A stretch of DNA of 64,000 nt from Methylobacterium terrae. GTDB lineage: Bacteria > Pseudomonadota > Alphaproteobacteria > Rhizobiales > Beijerinckiaceae. Location of the stretch: assembly GCF_003173755.1 (NCBI RefSeq), contig NZ_CP029553.1, forward strand, positions 397,001 through 461,000, written 5' to 3'. Every line of letters begins with the position of its first letter. Positions within the stretch are counted from its first letter, which is position 1. The notes beneath the pieces were generated by a model. It was not told where the DNA came from and ran no database searches. It saw only the letters and a program-made list of their open reading frames with translations. Positions 1-10,044 of the stretch are shown piece by piece. The translations under genes and the position numbers were made by a program.

Positions 1-374
1 CCGGCGCCCGGCCGAAGGAATCCCGCGCCACGGTGCTGCGCAAGGCCGCGGGGCTGAGCCCGCCGGCGGCCGGCCTGCTGCGCGAGGCGGTCCGCGACCT
101 GCCGACGGAGCACGCTTCGCTCGCGGACCTGATCAAGGCGGTGCCGCTGCGCCTGACCGGCCTGCGGCCGATCGAGCGGGCGATCTCGACCGCCGGCGGC
201 GTCGCCTTCGCGGCCCTCGACGAGCGCTTCATGCTGCGGGCACGACCCGGCACCTTCCTCGCCGGCGAGATGCTCGACTGGGAGGCGCCGACCGGCGGCT
301 ACCTGCTCCAGGCGAGCTTCGCCAGCGGTCGGGCGGCGGCGGCGGGGGTGCTGGAATGGCTGGCGGAGCGGTGA
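1..374 (+). CDS. NAD(P)/FAD-dependent oxidoreductase, BaiN/HI0933-like (3' end only)
   Basis: The frame is open from the first base of the window (codons in phase with base 3), so the gene starts upstream and only about 124 C-terminal residues are seen. The tail has the signature end of HI0933-type flavoproteins: an STAGGV segment, then FLAGEMLDWEAPTGGYLLQ and an alanine/glycine-rich last helix (ASFASGRAAAAG). In this family that region closes over the FAD, and the GE-LD-GG-Y pattern is the second FAD contact. The physiological substrate of this group is not established; some relatives reduce bile-acid intermediates, which should not be assumed here. The gene is followed by a repeat-bearing intergenic region and a convergent gene. 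Confidence 0.82.
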   Translation, partial: GARPKESRATVLRKAAGLSPPAAGLLREAVRDLPTEHASLADLIKAVPLRLTGLRPIERAISTAGGVAFAALDERFMLRARPGTFLAGEMLDWEAPTGGYLLQASFASGRAAAAGVLEWLAER

Positions 375-432
375 CGGCCGGCCGTCCCTTCGCCGATCGA
401 GGTCGATGCGACCCGCACATCGACACTGCTCC

Positions 433-588
433 GCGTCGTCCCGGGGCTCGCCGGAGGCGAGAGCCCGGGATCCGTCACCGCCGACGGTGCGGAACAGGGC
501 GACCGGCGATCCGCTTGATCCTGCGACCATCGGCGTTCGTGGATCCCGGGCTCCGCTCCGGCGGCCCCGGGATGGCCGGGAGGGTGCG
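433..588. repeat. Dispersed double-hairpin repeat, family B, copy 1
   Basis: Two GC-rich hairpins flank a less structured core. The left one carries GGGGCTCGCCGGAGGCGAG followed by AGCCCGGGATCC; the right one carries GGATCCCGGGCTCCGC followed by GGCCCCGGGATGGCC. The reverse complement of this block matches 58826-58976 closely in both hairpins and spacing, so this is one repeat family in opposite orientations. It fills the gap between the convergent flavoprotein and collagen-like genes. Confidence 0.7.
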
Positions 589-616
589 GGTCCGGCCGAG
601 AGAGCCGGACCAATCG

Positions 617-1462
617 TCAGAGCTTCGCGCAGAACCCGACCATGCCCGACGAATCCGACGGGCACATCGCCACCGCCTCGCCGCTCTCGCGGCGGGTGAA
701 GTTCGGGGTGCCGCCGCGCAGGCAATAGGCGGACACGAAGGTCTCGCCCTCGTCGCAGGCGAGCTCGCAATGCGGCTTGGCGCAGCCGTCGGTGCGCAGC
801 ATCCGGAACGGCAGGGCGGCACTCGCCGTCGCGGCGCTCCCCGCCGATCCGGCCGGCCCCTGCGGCCCGGCCGGGCCCGCATCGCCCTTCGGGCCTGCGG
901 CGCCCCTGGGACCCGCCTCGCCCTTGGGACCGGCGTCGCCTTTGGGACCTGCCTCGCCCTTGGGCCCGGCGTCGCCTTTGGGGCCCGTCTCGCCGCGGGG
1001 CCCCGCAGGGCCCGGCTCGCCTTTCGGCCCCGCGTCGCCCTTCGGCCCGGCGAGCCCGGCCATGCCCTGCGGCCCGGTCAGGCCCGGCTCGCCCTTGGCG
1101 CCCGGGGCGCCGGTGGCGCCGCAATTCGCCACCGCGATCTCGCGCGAGGCCTCGCCGGCCTTGAGCGTCGCGACGCAGTTCTGCGGCACGTAGGGCACCT
1201 TCAGGGTGAAGCGCCCGCGCTTGTCGGAGGTGACCGGGATGTCGTCGTCGAGGGTGACGACCACGCCGGCCTTGCCGACGCTGCCGGAGACGGTGAGGTC
1301 GCCGGCCTCGATCCGGGCGTCCCAGACCGTGATGGCCGGCTGCGCCGGGGCGGCGGCGCGTCCGCCGGCCGGGGCCGGCTGCTGCGCGAGGCCCGGGCCT
1401 GCCAGGACGGCACCCGCGGACAGGAGAGCGGACAGGATCAACGCGGCGCGGCGTGGACGCAT
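617..1462 (-). CDS. Secreted collagen-like triple-helix repeat protein
   Basis: This is a 281-residue protein in four parts. Residues 1-27 form a signal peptide ([17 protein letters not shown], cleavage probably after GLA). Residues 45-113 look like a small beta-sandwich with Cys96 and Cys114. Residues 115-210 are an uninterrupted run of 32 Gly-X-Y triplets rich in GPK, GDA and GEP. Residues 211-281 form a C-terminal head with six cysteines (positions 227, 232, 236, 247, 267, 278). The Gly-X-Y run is the hallmark of bacterial collagen-like proteins, which trimerise and often act at the cell surface; the cysteine-rich end may be the trimerisation or binding head (inference). An in-frame ATG six codons upstream (1480) is also possible; neither start has a strong Shine-Dalgarno sequence. 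It lies 107 bases downstream of the Fae paralogue. Confidence 0.85.
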   Translation of the reverse strand: MRPRRAALILSALLSAGAVLAGPGLAQQPAPAGGRAAAPAQPAITVWDARIEAGDLTVSGSVGKAGVVVTLDDDIPVTSDKRGRFTLKVPYVPQNCVATLKAGEASREIAVANCGATGAPGAKGEPGLTGPQGMAGLAGPKGDAGPKGEPGPAGPRGETGPKGDAGPKGEAGPKGDAGPKGEAGPRGAAGPKGDAGPAGPQGPAGSAGSAATASAALPFRMLRTDGCAKPHCELACDEGETFVSAYCLRGGTPNFTRRESGEAVAMCPSDSSGMVGFCAKL

Positions 1463-1569
1463 CGTTCGGCCCCAAGGCATGACGGGAAGCCCCGCTCTCG
1501 CGGGCGGCGCACCTTGGGGCGCGGTCAAGCTGCGGTCAACTGCGTAGATCCGGCCCGGTCGGGCGGTCC

Positions 1570-2115
1570 TCAGGCCTCGTCGTCGAGCACGCCCTCGAGG
1601 GCGTAGTGGCGCACCGTGCGGCGGTTGGCGATCAGCTCGTCGACGCTCGGCTCGCCCTTCAGCGCCCGGGCGATGGCGAGCTTCGTCGCCTCGTAGTTGG
1701 TGCGGTAGAGGTCCTTCCGGTCGAGGTTCGGGTCCTCGGGGCAGCGCGGGTCGAGCCAGATCATGATGATCATGCAGAGCTCGTCGAGCCCGTCGCGCGG
1801 CAGGATGCCCTCGATGATGCAGTCGACGATGGCGTCGCCGGTGGCGGCCTGGACTACGCCGCCGAGGAGCTCGACGTACTCGGCGGTGTGGATCGTCGCC
1901 TTGGTGGTCATCATCGTGGCCGGGCGCACCAGCTGGTTGAGGTCGCGCACCACGAACATCCGGGTATGGCCCTGGACCTGCCCCATCATCGAGGCGAAGG
2001 CCTGACCGACCGGCCCGCGCACCGAACCGATCAGCACCTCGGGCATCGCGTCGGTGTACTGGCCCTCGGCCGCCAGCACCGTGGCCTCGCCGGTCCGGAA
2101 GACGATCTCGCTCAT
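1570..2115 (-). CDS. Formaldehyde-activating enzyme (Fae) paralogue, catalytic His replaced
   Basis: The 181-residue protein aligns by eye over its whole length with Fae of Methylobacterium extorquens. Shared landmarks are the GEA start, [12 protein letters not shown] (Fae IGPRGSPAETAF), the IIEGILP segment (Fae VAEGIIP) and [17 protein letters not shown] (Fae NYEATKLSIQRAVNGEP). Fae condenses formaldehyde with tetrahydromethanopterin. At the position of the proposed general-acid histidine (VAHIDLIIG in Fae) this protein has DAMPEVLIG, with Met24 in place of His. It is therefore probably not an efficient Fae and better compared with the Fae2/Fae3-type paralogues of methylobacteria, whose role is unclear. 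The ATG at 2115 has GAGGAA upstream. No other one-carbon gene is adjacent. Confidence 0.82.
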   Translation of the reverse strand: MSEIVFRTGEATVLAAEGQYTDAMPEVLIGSVRGPVGQAFASMMGQVQGHTRMFVVRDLNQLVRPATMMTTKATIHTAEYVELLGGVVQAATGDAIVDCIIEGILPRDGLDELCMIIMIWLDPRCPEDPNLDRKDLYRTNYEATKLAIARALKGEPSVDELIANRRTVRHYALEGVLDDEA

Positions 2116-2265
2116 GGTCCGATTCCTCGTTGGATTTCCGGCGCGGGTCGACCACGGCGGCGGTCGCAGCGTCAACGGTGCCGAACCCATCGACCTGCCC
2201 GGAAATTGGTCTATAGGGCCGAGACCACGGGGACTTGGCACCCGTGAAACAGCTGAAGCGGACGG

Positions 2266-2478
2266 ATGAGCGATCGCGACTGGACCCTGCGGGTGACGCC
2301 GACCGAGGCGGGCGTGCGGCTCGAACTGGACCTCGCCGACCTCGACGGCGCGCCGGTCACGGCGGCGATCGCCCTCGACCGGGCGGAGGCGCGCCACTTC
2401 GCCCGCGCGATGCTGGCCGCCGCCGGCGACGCGGCCGAGCGCACCTTCCCCCACCCGCCGACCGGGCGCGAGGACTGA
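2266..2478 (+). CDS. Small hypothetical protein
   Basis: This 70-residue acidic protein is divergent from the Fae paralogue. Codon use is strongly G/C at the third position from the ATG to the stop, as in the neighbouring genes. The sequence alternates like a short beta-sheet ([22 protein letters not shown]) followed by a helix ([20 protein letters not shown]). There is no signal peptide, membrane segment or cysteine. I do not recognise a family. The Shine-Dalgarno sequence is weak. The 150-bp gap to the Fae paralogue must hold both divergent promoters, but no convincing -35/-10 pair was identified. Confidence 0.55.
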   Translation: MSDRDWTLRVTPTEAGVRLELDLADLDGAPVTAAIALDRAEARHFARAMLAAAGDAAERTFPHPPTGRED

Positions 2479-2488
2479 CCGGCACGGG

Positions 2489-2998
2489 TCAGCTCCGCGG
2501 CGGTTCCCGCCGCCCGATCCGCGCCGCGAACCAGTCGGCGAGGATGTCGCGCTCGTAGGCGAGGGCGGACGCCCCTCCCCTCCGGGCGCGCAGCAGGAAG
2601 TTGACGTCCGTCACCGTCTCCTCGGCCGCCAGGACCACCCGGCCGCGCTCCCGCAGGGCGTAGCGCAGGCGCAGGCGCGGCGGGGTGGCGTCGGTGACGA
2701 GGCGCGGGGCGGTGGGACCGGCGCCGGGCAGGTCGGTGCCGGCGAGGTCGACGTCGAGCACGTCGACGGCGAGGCTCTGCCCGGGTCGGAGCGTCCGCGC
2801 GGCGAGGTCCCGGAAGATCCGCTCCAATTCGCCGATCGTCGTGCGCAGGGTCGGGCCGGAGCCGAAGCGGCTCTCGGCGTCGGTGTAGCGCTCGGGCGCG
2901 ACGAAGGTGAGGCTGAAGGGCGACTCGGGACGCGCGGCTTGCGCGCCCGCGGCGGCGACGAGGCCGAGACACAGGCAGATCGCCAGGACGCTCCGCAC
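2489..2998 (-). CDS. DUF3016 family exported protein
   Basis: The 169-residue protein has an N-terminal signal peptide (VRSVLAICLCLGLVAAAGAQA) and a mature part that opens FSLTFVAPERYTDA, the typical start of DUF3016 proteins, followed by RTTIGELERIFRDLAARTL, DVLDVDLAG and a C-terminal ERDILADWF. The function of DUF3016 is not known; its members are periplasmic. The GTG at 2998 is preferred because GGGAGGGG lies seven bases upstream; an ATG at 3025 would add nine residues before the signal peptide. It converges with the small gene ending at 2478, leaving only 10 bases between stop codons. Confidence 0.75.
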   Translation of the reverse strand: MRSVLAICLCLGLVAAAGAQAARPESPFSLTFVAPERYTDAESRFGSGPTLRTTIGELERIFRDLAARTLRPGQSLAVDVLDVDLAGTDLPGAGPTAPRLVTDATPPRLRLRYALRERGRVVLAAEETVTDVNFLLRARRGGASALAYERDILADWFAARIGRREPPRS

Positions 2999-3081
2999 GG
3001 CCGAACCCCTCCCACCTGGCGGCACCTCGCCGCGATCGAGGGTCCAACGCGGCGGGGAAGCCGGGGTTCTGCCGCCCGCGG

Positions 3082-3507
3082 TCAGTACCGGCCCGGCAGG
3101 CGCGGCACCTTCGTGCCGGGCTTCTCGATCGGCTCGGCGCAGGAATAGACGAACTCGGTCTGGAGATCGGTGAACACCGTCTCGCCGACGATGGTGCAGG
3201 TCTCCCGCGCCGTCTCCTTGAGGTAGGTCGCGGCGGCCTCCGAGAAGCGGCGCCGGCGGGTGAGCGCCGGGTCCTGGCCGGACAGGCCGCAGCCGGTGAG
3301 CTCGCGCAGGTTGTTCGAGACGATCAGGACCTTGCGCTCCCGGCGCTGGTCGTAGACCTCGTAGGGATCGTTGCAGCCGATCGTGACCACCTGCGGCTGG
3401 AGGCCGACATAGGTCTTCGAGATGTAGGAGAACTCGGTGCAGCCGGCCGCCGCCGCGACGGCGCCCGCCACGGCGACGAGGGCGAGCCTCCCTGGTCCTG
3501 TCCGCAT
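3082..3507 (-). CDS. Putative lipoprotein of unknown function
   Basis: The 141-residue protein begins MRTGPGRLALVAVAGAVAAAAGC, a short lipoprotein signal with an AAGC lipobox, so it is predicted to be lipidated at Cys23. The mature part has five further cysteines, suggesting disulfides in the periplasm, and a charged central segment (YEVYDQRRERKVLIVSNN). I do not recognise the family. The ATG at 3507 has GGAAGGAT upstream. It is co-directional with the DUF3016 gene 83 bases downstream, so the two may share a transcript. Confidence 0.7.
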   Translation of the reverse strand: MRTGPGRLALVAVAGAVAAAAGCTEFSYISKTYVGLQPQVVTIGCNDPYEVYDQRRERKVLIVSNNLRELTGCGLSGQDPALTRRRRFSEAAATYLKETARETCTIVGETVFTDLQTEFVYSCAEPIEKPGTKVPRLPGRY

Positions 3508-3660
3508 CCCCGATCCTTCCCGCCCAATCTCTTCGGCGCCCTCAAGCCCAAGCTTTGAGCCGGGGCGGGCGCGGCGGTCAAGCCCGGGTCGGGAGGTGGG
3601 ATCAAGCTCCTCCACTGCGTCGTCCGCAGGGCTGTCCAAGGGAAAGAAAAAGGCGCGGGT

Positions 3661-3857
3661 TTCCCCTCTCCCCGCTGGCGGGGAGAGGCCTGAGCTCCGA
3701 AGGGGCTCAGGAAGCCCGAAGGGCGAGGGTGAGGGGGTGTTTCCGGAGGAGCCTCATCCTGAGACACCCCCTCACCCTCGCTCCGGCTTTCGCCTGCGCT
3801 CACTGCGGACCCAACAAGGGGTCCGCAGTCCTCTCCCCGCCCGCGGGGAGAGGAGAA
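3661..3857. repeat. Dispersed palindromic repeat, family A, copy 1 (with the 3508-3936 intergenic region)
   Basis: The gap 3508-3936 holds no gene. At its centre is an inverted-repeat unit. CCTCTCCCCGCTGGCGGGGAGAGG starts the left arm (a hairpin by itself), CGAGGGTGAGGGGGTG and CACCCCCTCACCCTCG face each other across a short centre containing CCTCATCCTGAG, and CTCTCCCCGCCCGCGGGGAGAG ends the right arm. The transcript could fold into one long cruciform-like structure with terminal hairpins. Related copies lie at 9906, 29798, 41480, 46584 and 57069. Confidence 0.8.
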
Positions 3858-3936
3858 ACCCGCGCTATGCTCGTCTCGAAGGTCTCCTCAGATAGCCATG
3901 CGTCGTCCGACGGGCCGCCCCCGGAGGCGAGCCCCC

Positions 3937-7686
<3,750 letters not shown>

Positions 7687-7783
7687 CGGGGTGGGGTTCC
7701 AGCGGGTCGGGCAGGTGCGGAATCGGACCGGGCCGCGCTATGCGGCCCGGGAACATGTCAGTGGTGAGGAGACCTTGGGGAAA

Positions 7784-8698
7784 TCAGGCCGCCGCCTTCT
7801 CCGCCGCCACCGGCGCCGCGCGCAAGCCCAGCAGGTGGCAGATCGCGTAGACGAGGTCGGCGCGGTTCATGGTGTAGAAGTGGAAATCGGTGACGCCGCG
7901 GTCGACGAGATCCAGCACCTGCTCGGCGGCGACCGCCGCGGCCACCAGCTTGCGGGTGGCGACGTCGTCCTCCAGCCCCTCGAAGCGGGCGGCGAGCCAG
8001 TCCGGCACCGAGGCGCCGGTGCGGCGGGCGAAGTTGGCGGCCTGCTTGAAGTTCTGCACCGGCAGGATGCCGGGGATGATCGGGATGTCGATGCCGCGCG
8101 ACTGCACCCGGTCGAGGTAGCGGAAGAACAGGTCGTTGTCGAAGAAGAACTGGGTGATGGCGCGGTCGGCGCCGCAATCGACCTTGGCCTTCAGCGCGTC
8201 GAGATCCTGGTCGAGGGAGCCGGCTTCGGGGTGGCGCTCGGGATAGGCCGAGACCGAGACCTCGAAGTCGCCGATGCGCTTGATGCCGGCGACGAGGTCG
8301 CAGGACCGTTCGTAGCCGCCCTGATGCGCCGAGTAGGCGGTGCCGACGCCCTCCGCCGGGTCGCCGCGCAGGGCCACGATGTGGCGCACGCCGGCCTCGT
8401 GGTAGGCGCGCACCACGTCGTCGACCTCAGCCTTGGTGGCCGCCACGCAGGTGAGGTGGGCGGCGGGCTTCAGGTCGGTCTCGCGCACGAGGCGAGACAC
8501 GGTGTTGTGGGTGCGCTCGCGGGTCGAGCCGCCGGCGCCGTAGGTCACCGAGACGAAGCTGGGGTTCAGCGGCGCGAGGCGCTCGATCGACGACCACAGG
8601 GTCGTCTCCATCTCGGGGGTCTTCGGGGGAAAGAACTCGAACGAGACCCGGATCGGGCGGCAGCTCTCGCGGCTCGGGCGGAAGGAGGTGGCGTACAT
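7784..8698 (-). CDS. metF: Methylenetetrahydrofolate reductase
   Basis: The 304-residue protein is of normal MetF length. It has the early SFEFFPPKTPEME motif, the FVSVTYGAGGS strand and loop, HLTCVAATKAEVD, HIVALRGDP, and ITQFFFDNDLFFRYLDR, all standard FAD and substrate-binding segments of the single-domain bacterial enzyme. It reduces 5,10-methylene-THF to 5-methyl-THF, the methyl donor for the MetH encoded next to it. The start lies 33 bases after the stop of the ArsR-methyltransferase gene, so the two are likely cotranscribed and controlled from the 20-bp palindrome upstream of that gene. Confidence 0.96.
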   Translation of the reverse strand: MYATSFRPSRESCRPIRVSFEFFPPKTPEMETTLWSSIERLAPLNPSFVSVTYGAGGSTRERTHNTVSRLVRETDLKPAAHLTCVAATKAEVDDVVRAYHEAGVRHIVALRGDPAEGVGTAYSAHQGGYERSCDLVAGIKRIGDFEVSVSAYPERHPEAGSLDQDLDALKAKVDCGADRAITQFFFDNDLFFRYLDRVQSRGIDIPIIPGILPVQNFKQAANFARRTGASVPDWLAARFEGLEDDVATRKLVAAAVAAEQVLDLVDRGVTDFHFYTMNRADLVYAICHLLGLRAAPVAAEKAAA

Positions 8699-8731
8699 CG
8701 GCGGCCTCGGGCGAAAAAGACGGTGACGGGT

Positions 8732-9733
8732 TCAGGCGACGGCGCGGTCGGGCAGGCCGATCTGTCGATCGGCAGCGGCCTGCGCGTGATGGGCGAGCCA
8801 GAGCGTGACGGTGAGCTGGTGCTCCGCGCCCCCGGAGGGCGCGAGGTGGCGCAGCCGCACGTCGGTCAGGCCGGCCTCGGAGAGCCACCCCGCGACCTGC
8901 TCCGGGGCGAAGCCGAGGCGGCGATGCGCCTCGTCCGCGCGGAGGAATTCCAGGCTGTGGGGGGCGAAATCGACGACAAGGAGGCGGCCGCCGGGGGCGA
9001 CGAGGCGGGCGGCCTCGCGCAGGGCCCGGGCCGGGTCGTCGAGGTAGTGCAGCACCTGATGGATCAGCACGAGGTCGAAGCTCGCCCGGCCGAAGGGCGG
9101 GGCGTGGATGTCGCCCTGGCGCAGGTCGACCCGGGTCAGGCCCTGGCGCTCCAGGTTGGCGCGGGCCACCGACAGCATCGCGTGGTTGGCGTCGAGTCCC
9201 GTCGCCCGGGCGGCGCGCGGCGCCAGGAGGCCGAGCATCCGGCCCGTGCCGGTGCCGAGATCGACGAGGCTGCCGATCGGATCCGTCCCGAGCGCGTCGA
9301 GCACCGCCGCCTCGACGGTGGCCTCCGGCACGTGGAGCGAGCGCACCCGGTCCCATTGCGGCGCGAGCCGGGCGAAGAAGCTCTGGGCGGCGTCGGCGCG
9401 CTGCGCCCGCACCGCCTGGAGCCGGGCGCGGTCCTCGGAGAGCGGCGGCTCGGCGGCGTCGAGCGCGGCGATGAGCGGCGCCACCAGCCCGGACGCGCCC
9501 TCGCGCAGGCGGAAGAACGCCCAGGCGCCCTCGCGGTGGCGCACCACCAGCCCGGCCTCGACCAGGAGCTTGAGGTGCCGGGAGATCCGCGGCTGCGACT
9601 GGCCCAGGATGTCGGTGAGATCGGAGACCGACAGCTCGCCGTCGCCGAGCAGCACCAGGATGCGCAACCGCGTCTCCTCCGCGGCGGCCCGCAGCACGCC
9701 CAGGGCGTCGGCGAAGGGGACGGTGGCGGTCAT
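8732..9733 (-). CDS. ArsR-family regulator fused to a SAM-binding methyltransferase-like domain (SahR-like)
   Basis: The protein has 333 residues. Residues about 5-95 form an ArsR winged helix-turn-helix (EETRLRILVLLGDGELSVSD, then DILGQSQPRISRHLKLLVEAGLV). Residues about 140-300 form a class I methyltransferase fold with the SAM loop LVDLGTGTGRMLGLL, acidic strand end GLDANHAML and LRQGDIHAPPF. Proteins with this layout next to methionine-cycle genes include SahR, a proteobacterial repressor that senses S-adenosylhomocysteine. That role is inferred here from architecture, from the metF-metH neighbours and from the palindrome 30 bases upstream of the start, which suggests autoregulation. The canonical metal-sensing cysteines of arsenic-type ArsR are absent. 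It could instead be an active methyltransferase; the domain looks intact. Confidence 0.85.
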   Translation of the reverse strand: MTATVPFADALGVLRAAAEETRLRILVLLGDGELSVSDLTDILGQSQPRISRHLKLLVEAGLVVRHREGAWAFFRLREGASGLVAPLIAALDAAEPPLSEDRARLQAVRAQRADAAQSFFARLAPQWDRVRSLHVPEATVEAAVLDALGTDPIGSLVDLGTGTGRMLGLLAPRAARATGLDANHAMLSVARANLERQGLTRVDLRQGDIHAPPFGRASFDLVLIHQVLHYLDDPARALREAARLVAPGGRLLVVDFAPHSLEFLRADEAHRRLGFAPEQVAGWLSEAGLTDVRLRHLAPSGGAEHQLTVTLWLAHHAQAAADRQIGLPDRAVA

Positions 9734-9762
9734 TCCGGGGTGCTCCTCGCCTCCAATACGAA

Positions 9763-9782
9763 ACATAAAGATATCTTTATGT
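9763..9782. promoter_or_regulatory. Perfect 20-bp palindromic operator upstream of the sahR-like, metF, metH unit
   Basis: ACATAAAGATATCTTTATGT is a perfect palindrome, strikingly A/T rich in a 70% GC context. It lies 30 bases upstream of the ATG of the ArsR-methyltransferase gene. Symmetric sites of this size with an A/T-rich centre are typical for ArsR dimers. It is the only such element found upstream of this operon, and no SAM or SAH riboswitch-like structure was recognised. Repression of the operon by its own first product is the simplest reading. The plus-strand topoisomerase gene starts about 260 bases away and may not be affected. Confidence 0.8.
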
Positions 9783-9905
9783 GAGGAATACGGAGGGCGC
9801 AAGCGGCGTTTCGTGGGCGGGATCGTGGCAGGGCGGGTGGATTGACCGGGATGGCGGCGGGACGGTGTCCGTCGGGCCGACAGGGCGAGGTAGGCGCGGG
9901 TCGTC

Positions 9906-9935
9906 GCCTCTCCCCGCGGGCGGGGAGAAGAGAGG
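9906..9935. repeat. Single hairpin of repeat family A
   Basis: CCTCTCCCCGCGGGCGGGGAGA is the terminal hairpin of the family A palindrome found at 3661-3857. Only this one arm is present. The remainder of the 9734-10044 gap holds the operator at 9763-9782 and otherwise nothing recognised. Confidence 0.6.
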
Positions 9936-10044
9936 CCCACGCCCAATCTTTTCCCCGCAGCCCCGCGTTGACCGGCCCCGTCCTCCTCCGCTATGTTCCC
10001 GCTTCGTTCGGGCCACCCCGCCCGTCCAGGAGCGTCCCGCTGCC

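Noticed and set aside
860..1120. A dense short-period repeat that might suggest a CRISPR array.
   Set aside because: The nine-base period is the Gly-X-Y coding repeat of the collagen-like gene; there are no spacers.
8699..9800. A SAM/SAH or cobalamin riboswitch in front of metF/metH.
   Set aside because: The metF start is 33 bases after the preceding gene and no conserved riboswitch core was seen; the palindrome at 9763 is a better explanation of control.
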